Below, piece by piece: positions 1 through 10,985 of a stretch of DNA of 64,000 nucleotides; within the stretch, counting starts at the first letter, position 1; each line of letters opens with the position of its first letter. Source of the stretch: Loripinus fragilis. Taxonomy: Eukaryota; Mollusca; Bivalvia; Lucinida; Lucinidae. The DNA is taken from the NCBI GenBank assembly GCA_964019695.1, contig OZ026522.1:64131811-64195810 (forward strand), read 5' to 3'. Both the position numbers and the translations under genes were made by a program. The notes beneath the pieces are model-generated. The model saw only the letters and a list, made by a program, of their open reading frames with translations, made no database searches and was not told the DNA's origin.

Positions 1-869
1 TTTTGTAAAAGTTATGGTCAAAATGCTCTAAATTTCTACCTGTAGTGGGTGCTTATGAAGACAAACATGGGGATATCACAAGTATAAGCTTTTCAAAAAA
101 GCTTGACGCCTTTCAGCACTTAACTAAAGTGGTTGTTGTCGTAAAGCAAAACTCAGTAGCTGTTTAAAAAACGAAAGTAATGTTCTATCACATGACACAC
201 CAACCTCATCACCATCTCCGCTCCTGGAGATGGCGATGAGCTGGTCGCGTAATTTTAGGGCTATCTCATGCTACACCACTTAGTCTGTGCTACCACACAG
301 GTTGAACACTTAGTCAATTATAATTGTCATCCTCAAGAGGAAGGCAATCATTGAGGATGGGCAGGATATTGAGTCCAACTGTAAATCAGTAATCATAGGT
401 GTGCACTTCACAGCATTATTTCGGAATGTGTGTCAAGCGGTATTTGGAGTATTATTGGATAGAAGATTATGATTGAACAATGATAATGGTGGACAATAGG
501 GCACAAATCAAATATTGTAAAGATCATTGAGCAATAGTTTGACTCTTGAAATACTAAATCTTCGCTCTAGACAAGAGAGCGTAAAAGTTTAGCTCTTATG
601 CTCAACCAGGAGATTAGCTTGATCTGGATCCAAAATTCCAATCTGTTTGACTCTTATCATAGATTCCTGAAAGATTTTTTTCAAAAAGTTGATTTTGAAA
701 AAAAAATGGAAAAAGATTAAAAAGCAGTAGGCATAAGAATAAGAAGATTTTAGGAGTGAAATCAAACTCTAAAATAATGAAATCAAACTCTAAAATAAAA
801 GCAACAAACCAAGAAAAGTCATTATCAATGGTAAATGTTCTAAAAATTTCAAACACCAGTTGCATGAAA
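1..869. other. Non-coding AT-rich stretch
   Basis: No coding region, RNA gene or clear mobile element was recognised. The open frame at 614-865 on the minus strand is low-complexity and F/L-rich, and comes from A-rich DNA. Around 660-700 a run resembling the AAAAAGTTGATTTTGAAAA part of the local CAGACGAC-type repeats is present. Confidence 0.6.
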
Positions 870-1025
870 TAGTGCAGTCCAGATCAGAATGCTTCTGGAG
901 AAGCAGTCTGATCATGCAGGGTATTCCCTGTTTGCTATTCTGTTAAACATTTTGTTAAGTCCAGCCCTAAAAAAACACATTTTATTTGAGAACAGAAAAA
1001 GAAATGTGTTCGAAATTTAGAACAT
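870..1025 (+). repeat. Dispersed repeat, uninterrupted copy
   Basis: This stretch has a GATCAGA..TCTGATC dyad followed by CCCTGTTTGCTATTCTG and CATTTTATTTGAGAAC. A second copy starts near 47,050 and resumes at 48,845 after a 1.74-kb insertion. The copy here reads straight through GGTATTCCCTGTTTGC, so it serves as a paralogous empty site for that insertion. Confidence 0.75.
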
Positions 1026-2480
1026 ATTTACCACAGTATAAAGTACCCTTTACCTTGACCAGTCTATTTTTTATGGTTATAGTTTTTATCTGTAAAAGCT
1101 AACATGCCATACCATTGTTTCTATGAATCAAAATATTTGGCCCAGATTTTATTCTTTTCACTATATTTACTCTGTGCATTTAAGAAGTCTGTTGTTATTT
1201 ATGATATTTCAAGTGTCCCCTAAGGTGTCAATATACTTTTGAAGTTTTGTTGACAAATTTCTTTGCTGCTAAAGTAAAATGTATATCACATTTTACTAAT
1301 AGTATATCATCTTACTGACTAAAGTAGGTGATGTGCTATTGAGAGTAAAAAGATATTAATATACATAATTGAATTGACTAGATATCCATAAAGGAGACAA
1401 TACACTGAGCAAATTTCTAATTTGCCACCTCACATTTTTACGCTAGTTTTGAAAGTATGACTTGGTTTATGCAAAATGCATGCTTCTATAAATCAACCGA
1501 GGCTTTGTCAAGACTCTGCAGGTCATTTCATTTAAAAATGACCGGTACTTCTTGCACAGTCGATGCTAGCTTAAAGGTACCCTCATTTCCAAAAGTCACT
1601 TTTTTTCTTTAATATGAAATACTCCACAGAGCATGTTTGAAGATGTTTCTGATTGCCGTGATTAAAGTGAAACAAACTTCAAATGATTTGCTGCAATCAG
1701 ACTTCTCTTTTCTGTTAACTAATAGCATGAAGACAAACACTACCAGCAGCTAAATCATAGAAACTCAGCTATATGCATGCAAGTTACATAGGAAGTTCGC
1801 ACTGTTCTGTATGCCTTATTATGTGCGAAACGACATTGAAATTTTCAGTGATTATTCATTACTACTAGATGTCACTGTTCTAGTTTAAACATGGAAAAAA
1901 ATAGTGCAAAGTACCGTCAAACTTACTTTTTAAGTTGTACATTCAAGCAGCAGTGAAATGTTTGTCATCACAAAATGGGAGAATCAAGTTCTATTCTGTT
2001 TGGGCTATCTTGTAATGCATACAACAATTTTAGTATGAGCTACTGATGAATTGCAAAAATCTCAAAAAATGTTATATTTTAAAAAATGCGTAAAAAATCT
2101 ATTTAAGTCAAAATTTCAAGTGTTTGGTATTTTTGAAGTCGGCTTGACCAGTTTATTACCAAATGCACTTTAATTTGATATAAAACTTCACTCAAAACCA
2201 TTTTTCTTCAAAAACCATATTTTTGCATTTCTAACAAAAAAAAACAGTTAGATTGAAAGACAGCTTTTCTGAAATACTGCTAAACTTTTGCCCATTAAAT
2301 TGCACATATTTACATTTGTTTAGGCAAAAATTCATTTCAATGCTATTAGCGCATGGTCAGAAATAATGAGTTTAAAAAGTGACTAATTAGAAATTGTGTT
2401 AAGTGTAGTCACTGTTAACTAAAAGTATTACAGCACTGAATAGCAAAGGCAGTCCACATCATTCCAGTCATAAATTGGGC
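1026..2480. other. Non-coding, nothing recognised
   Basis: AT-rich sequence without long open frames, conserved protein motifs or obvious repeats. It could be intron or intergenic DNA; the sequence does not decide. Confidence 0.5.
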
Positions 2481-2609
2481 TTACGGTAATAGCCAAACTT
2501 GGCCAATATGAGCTAAATTAGGCCAGTAGAGACAAACTCAGTTGATACAAGCCAAACTAAGCCAATATGCGGAGTACAGGCAGGGCTCAGCCAATATATA
2601 TGGTTCCAG

Positions 2610-3750
2610 AGAAGATGATGTCTGAAAAGATTTAAGATGAATGACTGAATGTCATGACGGCCATCTTAGATATAGAAATGGAACGATTTTAGTGAATCTG
2701 AATTGTTATCATGACCTGATGCCACCAGCCAAGTTTCGGTTCAATCTGGCATATATATCGAAAGTTGATGTCACTTGAAGACATTCAACATGGCTGCCAT
2801 GGCAACCATCTTGAATATCGAAATGAAACAATTTTAGCAATTCTGAATCTACATGTTGCCTAGATGCATTCCATCAAGTTTGGGCTAAATTGAACATATG
2901 CAGGGCTTAAGATTTTTTTCAGTATTGGTGGGACGAAGTGACCCATGGAGAAAAAAAAGGTGGGTCATTTTCTGAAATGATGGGTCCAAGCATATCAAAC
3001 TAACCACAGTTGACATTTGGGTAGTTTACTTTACCTACACACTGACACAGACACGTGTATGCATATATGTATATTGACTGCTGATTATACAGTAAAACCT
3101 GTCTTAAGTGGCCACTCAAAAAAGAAGACCAATTATCCATTAATGCAGGTCAAAAGTATTGCAGATTGCTCCAAGGGGAGCATTCTGCAATCCTTTCGAC
3201 CTTCATTAAGCTACCATATGTTATTAAGGTTTTTGTTCTGTCTTTTTATGAGTGATTGCTTTAAGACACCTTTTACTGTATTGACAACCTACATGTACTT
3301 TCTGTATTGTAGAGTTCATAGACTCTCTATAAGATGAATATTTTTTTTATTAAAGTGAGATATTTTCACAACTAAAGGGAATCCACTGGGCCCACTGGTT
3401 TGGAAAGTGATGGGCCATAATTTTAAATAACGGGACAATGACCCAGGCCCACCATAAATGTGAAGGCCTGCATATGGTTTGAGAGGAGTTGTCGTTTGAA
3501 GATTTAAAGATGGCTGCTATCTCGGATATTAGAACCAAACAATTTTAGCAATTCTGAATCCACCAAGTTTTGGTTCAATCCGACATATAGTTGGGGAGGA
3601 GATGTCGGTTGAAGAATTTCAAGATAGCCGTCATAGCAGCCAAATTGGATATCGGATCGAAAAGATATTAACAATTATGAATCTCCATGCTTCACACTGA
3701 TGCTTCACATAACGTTTCAGCTCAATCAGACTTATGGTTCTGGAGGTGTC
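2610..3750 (+). repeat. Imperfect ~145-bp tandem repeat, split by an insertion
   Basis: About four degenerate units share the order: GGCCATCTT/GGCTGCCAT, GATATCGAAATGAAACAATTTT, AGCAATTCTGAATC, CAAGTTTGGTTCAATC, ACATATG. They start near 2,610, 2,760, 3,485 and 3,605. The array is interrupted at 2,901-3,470 by a separate element. This is the degenerate short tandem design often seen in mollusc non-coding DNA. Confidence 0.65.
2901..3470. mobile_element. Non-autonomous DNA element, 570 bp, 6-bp TSD CATATG
   Basis: The left end reads CAGGGCTTAAGATTT and the reverse complement of the right end reads CAGGCCTTCACATTT, giving imperfect terminal inverted repeats. The inverted similarity continues inward (GGTGGGAC.. 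with a GGGTCATTGTCCC arm). The element is flanked by a perfect direct repeat, CATATG at 2,895-2,900 and 3,471-3,476. Removing it joins two halves of one unit of the surrounding tandem repeat, which supports a clean insertion. It has no transposase. The CAG..CTG ends suggest a hAT-like MITE; this is inference. Confidence 0.8.
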
Positions 3751-4002
3751 GAAAATGTGAAAAGCTAAACAATGGGCGGACCGACAGATACTAGAAGCTC
3801 AAAGCTCCAGGTGAGCTAATTATAGTGAATTACAAACTAAACCAAAACGATACAATCAGTGCACAACTTTTTGCCAGTGACAGACAACTAGAGATGGAGA
3901 AAGACCTATGAAAGAATGTGGCCAGGCTGGAGGCTGCTACCTCCTGATTTCCAGTCCCACCAGGCCCAGGCATTTGGAAAAAAAAATCTCCAATAATTAA
4001 AA

Positions 4003-4245
4003 ATTAATGCGACAATCGCAACAAAAGTTGTCTGCTTTTCTCGTCTGAGGAAGGGTTTAAGACGCCTCTATGCCAAACAGTGTGGACCCAGATCAGACTG
4101 CTCCTATAGGAGCAGTCTGTTCTGGGTCCAGACTGTTTGCTTCTATACTTAATTCGTCAGTAATGTTAGGCAATTGTTTGCAGCAGACGACTTCAGCAGA
4201 CGACATTTTCAGATGCATTTTTTTCTGGGTGCTTTATTTTAAAGT
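4003..4245. repeat. Foldback repeat of the CAGACGAC family
   Basis: The centre at about 4,083-4,130 is a near-perfect palindrome, GACCCAGATCAGACTGCTCC with its complement. It is flanked by TGCTTTTCTCGTCTG on the left and CAGCAGACGACTTCAGC on the right. A longer, better-preserved copy in inverted orientation lies at 8,442-8,688. No coding capacity. Confidence 0.65.
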
Positions 4246-4395
4246 GTTAACTCTTTGCATGCTGGGTAATTTTTCATGCTCTATTGTTGCCTGCTGATTA
4301 TTTTCTAAATCAACATTTTCAACAACAAAAAATCAGAAACTCCAGCAGATTGGTAATTATCAGCAGACGACACTAGCAGGCAGAGAGTTTAAAAT
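4246..4395. mobile_element. Short MITE, 150 bp
   Basis: The ends are inverted repeats: TTAACTCTTTGCATGCTGG on the left, and TTTAAACTCTCTGCCTGCTAG (one base longer) as the complement of the right. The interior carries CCTGCTGATTATTTTC and GCAGACGACACTAGC. Related ends occur near 50,725-50,950 and 52,010-52,075. The target duplication is uncertain. Confidence 0.6.
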
Positions 4396-4399
4396 ATAT

Positions 4400-5700
4400 A
4401 TTTTTAACAAAATTGTTGTCAACTCTCACTATTAGTCAATAAAACTGTAATAAAAGGTGTCGTATATTTCACTAATTACCATAATAAAAATGCAGCCTAC
4501 CTGTTAGATAATGTTCAGCATATCCCAAAAGAATATAGCGCAATCTAGGTTAAAATCCACAACAGGTAGAATTTCTCAAAATCGTGAAATTTAAAACTAT
4601 CCGTTAACACTAAATTGAAACACACCATTAACAAACCGAGAAATACCTCTTTTTATGGCAAATAATCAGATAATCACTAAACTATGCACATCAAACTTTT
4701 CCTGTCAACACCCTACACAAATATAGCCCAAAATCAACACGGAAAACACCTTAAATTAGTATCAAAGGACTGTGATCAACGAGATTAGACTGTCAATACA
4801 AACAAGACAGTCACTCCACAGGTAATAGTGGGGAACCAGTCAGGCGATACTACAAACCAGGGTTCTAGATAAGAATGACATTTTTCATTTTTCCCATTTT
4901 TTCTCTCATTTTTTCTGAGCATGCATTCAAGAGAGTTATGAGAGAAATATAATCATTTTATACCTCCTTTTGTACCTGCTTTAAAAGAGGTTTTGCAATA
5001 ATAGGGAAATAAAAAACTACAAATGTAGTATACGGCACACTGAATTTTCACTTATTTAAGGACATATGCTACTAAATACTTCCCATATTGAAATATGTTC
5101 AATACTTTGCATACAGTTTGTTTAATGCATAAACTATCCATTTATGAAATAAAAATGATATGTCACCGTGCTTATTTTTTCATAATCTCAGATTGAAGTT
5201 TTCAGCATTTGACCAATTTTCTAAAAAATACACTAGTCCTAAATATCGAGCTAAAACGGTTGTAATCTTCAGCCAGCTTCTTTCTTTTAATTTAAATTAT
5301 TGCCCATGATCCCAAACCTTTAAGAAAATATGCAAGTTTATTTGTTATCCCATGCTGTGACAAGATACTGCATGATATATTTGGGCAATTCGTCGAAAAT
5401 TGGAATTTGTTTTTAGAATAAATCATGTATTAAAAAATCTGATATTGAAATTCCTAAAAAATCATTTTTAATTCATGGACTATTATAATACCTTTCAGAA
5501 AAAAGAATAAAAATCTGGGGTCACCGAACTAGTTCTCTTTCAAGAGGGCCAAATTTAACCCCACCCCCATAGATTTCATGCGTAATTCAATTTAAAAGTT
5601 CTGGAATGACCATTTTGGTCATTTTGATGATGCCATTTTACTAATTAATGAAGCAATTTAGCATTAAAATGTTACAAAAGAAAAAAAAACACTGAAAATA
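4400..5700. other. Non-coding, nothing firm
   Basis: AT-rich. At 4,859 the sequence CAGGGTTCTAGATAAG resembles the start of a hAT-like MITE, but no matching right end was found. There are no convincing exons. Confidence 0.45.
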
Positions 5701-5702
5701 TG

Positions 5703-5773
5703 TGCGCATACAGGAATCGATCCTGGTCCTCTGGCTTCGTAGCCAGACACGCTAACCACTAGGCTATGAGGTC
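5703..5773 (-). tRNA. tRNA-Arg-like sequence (probable pseudogene or SINE head)
   Basis: Read on the minus strand, the sequence has a box A (TAGCCTAGTGGTTAGCG), an anticodon-arm-like hairpin (TCTGGC TACGAA GCCAGA) and a degenerate box B (GATCGATTCC) in tRNA order over about 71 nt. The anticodon loop contains TACGAA, so ACG or TCG arginine identities are the closest. The 5' acceptor strand GACCTCA has no matching 3' strand and the T-stem has one mismatch. A working tRNA is therefore unlikely; a pseudogene or the head of a tRNA-derived SINE fits better. Confidence 0.5.
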
Positions 5774-6194
5774 AGGTCGTGCGCCGCTCTAAATAACCAT
5801 ACAAATAGTAGAGACTCGGCCACTGTCGTATTCGTAACCGGGGTAATTGTGTACGTCGTTTGATTTCGACTGATCTACATTTATCTGTCTTCAGTGCTGA
5901 GACGATTAGTTCTGTTAGATGTCAATAGATATATCTGACACACTTTAATAACTTTATTTTGTCAAGAAAATGTTGGAACATCGATATGACATAAGAATGT
6001 GGGAAAGCTGTGTTGAGCCGAATTTGCTAATGGTCGAAAGACAGGACCCGGACAACTGTATACGTTTCCAGACGCGGGAAAGGTGCGCATTGGAAATAGC
6101 CGCATATGTCTTTAAGCGTCACCACATACCTGAATTTCTTGAGTGACCTGAAGTCCAGATATGAGGGAGCATTTTCTGAATTATTTCCGTTATT

Positions 6195-6277
6195 TATCAA
6201 CCAAAACATATGTTGTGGGTACTCAAAAGAACCGTCTCAATGCGACAGTTCTTTTGAGAACCAGTAACATATATTTC
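6195..6277. mobile_element. Foldback MITE, GAGACGGTTCTTTTGAG family, copy 1 (core only)
   Basis: The core hairpin reads AACATATGTTGTGGGTACTC, then AAAAGAACCGTCTCA, its complement, and a diverged right arm ending near ACATATATTTCGC. It is one of seven copies in the window; the others are at 9.1, 17.4, 43.1, 51.0, 52.5 and 63.1 kb. Confidence 0.75.
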
Positions 6278-6435
6278 GCTAGAGCTATATTGAAATAATA
6301 AATCATTTGTGATCGATATTATGGTTTAGCTGGAACTGGTGTGGGTCATAATAATAATTGTAATACAATAAAAGATGAGTAGATCCTTCTTAAGCTGTAC
6401 AGTGACACGACAAAAGAAAAATTAATAATAACACG

Positions 6436-6661
6436 ACACGTGATTTCAAATAATGTGGCATTTTGACAAGTGTAGACACAGAAGAGCCTGTGCAGCCTCC
6501 ATTTAAGCCTAGAAATTCCAAATGCTGTTGGGCCAGTAGCTTAACACTTATAGAATGTTCAAGCGACTAGCAAAAGTTCTGATCAGACTGCGCATATGCG
6601 CAGGCTGATCTGAGGCTTTGCTGGTCGCACATACCACATTGTTGGAAATCCCATGTCACAG
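6436..6661. mobile_element. MITE, GATTTCCAACAATGTG family, copy 1
   Basis: The left end GTGATTTCAAATAATGTGG is an imperfect inverted match to the right end CCACATTGTTGGAAATCCC. The interior contains GCCTGTGCAGCCTCC, TAGAATGTTCAAGCGACTAGC and the palindrome GATCAGACTGCGCATATGCG. Other copies are near 49.8, 50.3 and 52.7 kb. Non-coding. Confidence 0.75.
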
Positions 6662-6719
6662 CTTTAATGAATATAAATTGTATTTTTGCTTGTTTGTTTG
6701 AGTTGATGCCTTACCTTTT

Positions 6720-6863
6720 TCAGTCATGTCTGGACATTTTCCAGGGTTAATAGTTCTAAGCAGTGATATTGTCTTGCTCAAGGACAAAACACAGTGCGTC
6801 TGGTGAGGCTCGAATCAGGGACCCCTTTCTCTCAAGTCATCTAACACTGGGCCACTGCGCTCC
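6720..6863 (-). mobile_element. tRNA-derived SINE
   Basis: On the minus strand the head GGAGCGCAGTGGCCCAGTG and GATTCGAGCCTCACC give box A-like and box B-like promoter elements. They are followed by the SINE body TGTCCTTGAGCAAGACAAT. The same head and body order occurs on the plus strand at 45,187-45,330, and a body-only remnant lies near 39,170-39,260. Confidence 0.65.
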
Positions 6864-7142
6864 TAAAATGGAATTATATACTTCAGGAAAAAATAAATGC
6901 AACTTCCACTTTTATTCCTGTTTTAACCCTTAAAACCCCAGAAACAAAACTGTTGGGACAGATTTCTTCATTTGTAGAGCACAGAAAACTTGATATTTCA
7001 TGTGAATCATCAGCAGACAATTCACATGTAGTTTCAAGTCTAATTGGTTTTACAAAAGAAGCAACAACTTTCTTATTGGGTAGTTTGCAGACAATTATGC
7101 TGTCTGAAAGCAACGTTTTCAACTAGAAATTGTGTGTATGAA

Positions 7143-7949
7143 ACATTATGCCCCCAACCATTAGCTTGTCCACCATCTTGTTCACCAGTTAATCTATACA
7201 CCATCCTCCTTCAGCAGACCAAATCTGAGGCTACTAGCTTTAATAGTTTTCGAGATATCTTTATTGGAAGTTTTTGATGTCCAAATTTGCAAAGGGCATT
7301 AATTCGAAAAATGCAAAGGCAATAACTAAATTAAGAAATTTTCACCAGGTAATCTACTCATTACCCTCTATCAGCAGTCCAACTTTGGAGCTCCTAGCTG
7401 TAACGGTTTTTGTGCTATCAAGTTTTCTATGTCAAAGTATGCAAAGGGCAATAACTCCAAAAAACTAAAATGATTTTTTTAATTTTCACCAAGTAGTCTA
7501 CTCATTATCCTCTATAAGCTGACCAAGTTTGAAGCACCTAGCTGTAACGGTTTTTGAGATACCAAGTTTTCTATGTCCAAATTTGCAAAGGGCAATAAAT
7601 TAAAAAAAAATAAAACGATTCTTTTTTTTCACTAGGTAATCTACTCATTTTCCTCTATAAGCTGACCAAGTTTGAAGCTCCTAGCTGTTATAGTTTTTGA
7701 AATATCCTGATTTCAAGAATTTCATTATGACACTTTAAAAGGGGCATAACTCCACAAAGGGAGATAATGCAGATTAAAAGAAAATACGGGTCGGTTATTT
7801 TTTGATGCTGAGTCCATATAAGAAATTTCAAAACCCTATCTTAAACTTGTAACGGGCGGAGGCACGCACACACAGACTCATGGAAGCATGAATGGACAAG
7901 CCCAAAGCAATATGCCCCTTCAACTTTTTAAAAGTTGGGGGCATAAAAA
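7143..7949. mobile_element. TIR element with ~145-bp internal tandem repeats
   Basis: The outer ends are inverted: ATTATGCCCCCAAC at 7,147 and GTTGGGGGCATAA at about 7,936-7,949. Inside are about four degenerate units carrying TAATCTACTCATTA, CTCCTAGCTGTAACGG and GCAAAGGGCAATAA, with starts near 7,186, 7,349, 7,492 and 7,636. Short open frames inside are incidental. The TIR plus tandem-core design suggests a non-autonomous DNA element. Confidence 0.6.
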
Positions 7950-8441
7950 TTCTTCCATTCTTCTATCTTCCTTTATGTCTTAACCACCGAGGAGGATGTA
8001 AAACAAGTGCGAAACTAAGTGATAGAAAAAGTGGTGAGATGAGTTTGTACAGAGCATTAAAATGTCGAGCCTGATTTGGGTCCAAACTGTTTGCAAAGGG
8101 CATCAGCAGATGGCACTAGTTGACAAAAAGTTAAAAGTTCAGTCAAATGAACAGCCGCATAAGCAGCAATTTCCAAAAAAAATCAATTTTGAAAATATTG
8201 GCCATATCTTGGGTTAAATGAACTCCTATCTGTGTTCATATCAGAATGTCAATCAATTTGTCATACAATCACTGGTCACCATGATAAATTTTTAAACTCA
8301 TTTATCTCAACTGACATTTCATAAAAGTCCAATCTCGCAAATAGGTGGAGTACACCCATACAAATCAAATGGTCTCTCCCTGATTGTATAGCAAATCATA
8401 GAAGTTATCTGCATGTATTGCTTGTATACAAACAGCTGTTT

Positions 8442-8688
8442 TATCCCTTAAAGCGCCAAGAAAAAAATGTATCTGAAAATGTCATCTGCTGAAGTCGTCC
8501 GCTGCAAATAATTGCCTAACATTACTGACGAATATAAGTATAGAAGCAAACAGGGTGGACCCAGATCAGACTGCTCCTATAGGAGCAGTCTGATCTGGGT
8601 CCACACTGTTTGTCAAAATGGCTACTTGAACATTTCAGCAGACGAGAAAAGCAGACGACTTTTGTTGCAATTGGCGCATTAAGGGTTA
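8442..8688. mobile_element. Foldback MITE, CCCTTAAAGCGCCAA ends
   Basis: The left end TATCCCTTAAAGCGCCAA and the complement of the right end TTAACCCTTAATGCGCCAAT are terminal inverted repeats. The centre is an almost perfect palindrome, GACCCAGATCAGACTGCTCC with its complement at about 8,558-8,604. A relative with the same end sequence lies at 60,651-60,863 and a decayed one at 4,003-4,245. Confidence 0.7.
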
Positions 8689-9067
8689 AACTGCTTTTCT
8701 TCTACAATCTGGCGCACCTCCCTGCCGCACCTCCCTGCAGTGACATATTTCATTCTTCTACAGTATTTACTGTAATTATACAGTATTTATTGTAATTATC
8801 AAAGAGTTACTGAAAACGACCCCACCCAAGAGATCAAGAACATCAGCTACTTTCCCCACCCTATTTTTGGGGGTCACAGGTCAAAACTTCCAAATAATGA
8901 TGTTTATCTGTCCCTGAAGATTGTTCTCATTTTGCCAAAAAAGAAGACCCAGATGAAATGATGCAATCTGGGCCTTTATCGTTGCCAAGCTACCAGTTTA
9001 TGGTCTTCCAGCATACAAAGGATCAAACCCACTAAGGGGACACAGGTAATGGTTTAGAAAAACAAAA

Positions 9068-9217
9068 AAAATTTGCGTAAAATTGTAAATTTTTCTTACT
9101 CATGTTTTGGGTGCTCAAAAGAAACATCTCATTGGGACGGTTCTTTTGAGTACTCACAACATATGTTTTGGTTGAGAAATAAAAAAAATATATTTTTTTC
9201 TGTTACGCACTCTTACA
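9068..9217. mobile_element. Foldback MITE, GAGACGGTTCTTTTGAG family, copy 2
   Basis: A nearly full-length copy in the orientation opposite to copy 1. It runs from GCGTAAAATTGTAAATTTTTC through the hairpin core to GTTACGCACTCTTA. The whole 150 bp is one imperfect palindrome. Confidence 0.75.
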
Positions 9218-9567
9218 TATATGTAAATTAAGGCCTGAATGTTGATAATGTCATAATGCATATTCTTCATGTTCTTGCACATGTTGTACAGTTTGATTTT
9301 TAAACTCGAAATCACTATGCATAAAGTATAGATGCAATGAGTCAATTTATTGAATTATTGTATGGTTTGTGTGTCTGTATGGGCAAAACGCTCCTGGATT
9401 TTCTTCCTGTACAAACAGCTCAAAACCAACAATATCAAGTGGCACAAACAAAACTGAGCCATAATAACAAAGTAGTCCAATAACTTAATAAAACAACAAA
9501 GATATTGGTCAGGTATGGCCGAACACAAACAAAAAAACATTGTTTATATTTTAATACTTATCCTGAT

Positions 9568-9761
9568 CACACGGAATAGGCGACAATTGAATATGTTAAT
9601 ATTATCGACAAACGTAGATCAAAAATAGTTAGAAACAGAGTTTTTGATTGCCATTGTCACCTGACTGGCAACAAATGGCAATCAAAACGACTGTTTCTAG
9701 CGATTTTTGATCCGCATTTGTCGATAGTATTACCATTTTCGATTGCCGCCTATCCGGTGTG
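9568..9761. mobile_element. Foldback MITE, 194 bp, 5-bp TSD CTGAT
   Basis: The left arm CACACGGAATAGGCGACAAT matches the complement of the right arm CACACCGGATAGGCGGCAAT. The inverted similarity continues through GATCAAAAAT and GAAACAG to the centre. A flush direct repeat CTGAT occurs at 9,563-9,567 and 9,762-9,766. Confidence 0.8.
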
Positions 9762-9769
9762 CTGATGAA

Positions 9770-10860
9770 GAATTAGCATTATTGGCTTTAACCCTTATCC
9801 CACCAATATTTTTTGTCCTGAAAATGTTGCCTGCTTTTTACATCTGCTGCATATATTCAATTTCACTTCAGACTAGATTCTATCATGGAAGCAAACATTA
9901 TGAACCCTGATCATAATGGTTCCTTGGATCAGACTGAATGGGGTCCATAGTTTGCAATATAGGCTAGCGACGACTCGAGAGAGACTTGTGTCTGGCGCGA
10001 AATGTTTATCTAGATTGATCTCTGTTTGTTGATGCTTTATGTCCCAGTCAACAATTTTTCATCATTCAGCAGGAATTTTCCTAGTCCTGATTTGGGACCA
10101 AATATGGGCCCCTTCCAAATTCAAAAATGAGCAAAAATTTCCCAAAATGGAGTATCATTCTGAATTTCTAGTTCAACAGATTAGTGAAAATTTCATGAAC
10201 ATCAAAACAAAATAGCAAAGTTACAGATGCATGATAATTTGCATAAAAATGTGAATGAAAATGTGTTTTCATTCACATTTTTATGGAAATATTCATGAGT
10301 TTTTATAATTGACAATTTAAGCAACAAATATGCAACAGCTTTAAACTGCTAATTACTTATAGTTTTTTAATCCATTTAAAATGGTGGTCCAGTAACAGTG
10401 CAATGGTGATGGAAGATCCTATTTTTTCAATGGCGGTAAAGTTAATTGCCTAGTTTCGAATCTTTCCTAGTTCCGAATCACGTCATAATAGTTTCATTTC
10501 AATATTTGAAAAACATATTTTGGTTTGCTTTTGTTGTATAATTATCCCTCTTTATGTGTGAGAAAGCAAATATTTAAATGTTATCTGCTTGGTGAAAATC
10601 ATTACCATATTCCCCCATGACCCATTTGATGAAGGTATATTTTCATTCATGTCAGTATCAGATCTGTTCACTGCCTATTTCCGATAAATATTTTCGTTTG
10701 AAATGAATTTTTATCAAACTTTCAGTTTCAGCATGTTTTCCAACATTTATTAAAACATATATATCCAGGAAAAGAACAGACTTTTTTATTCTGTTTTAGG
10801 TTCTATCTATCTCTTTATACGGCATACACCCTCAAATGAGTATTACGTGCCGGGTTCCCG
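9770..10860. other. Non-coding; one perfect 20-bp hairpin
   Basis: No gene was recognised. At 10,242-10,285 two 20-base arms (CATAAAAATGTGAATGAAAA and its exact complement) surround a TGTG loop, a foldback remnant. The start, around 9,790-9,960, has CAGACGAC-family traces. Confidence 0.55.
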
Positions 10861-10985
10861 AGACATGCGTTAAAAGTAAAGGAGTTAAAAAACAGCTGAC
10901 AGGAGGAATGAATTAAAAGTGCATAGTGTTAGTGTATTATACAGAAAGAAGATAAAGTGATGATAAAAACAGCAGTATTGCAGGT

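Noticed and set aside
5703..5773. Functional tRNA-Arg gene
   Set aside because: The acceptor stem does not pair and the anticodon loop length is wrong; kept only as tRNA-like.
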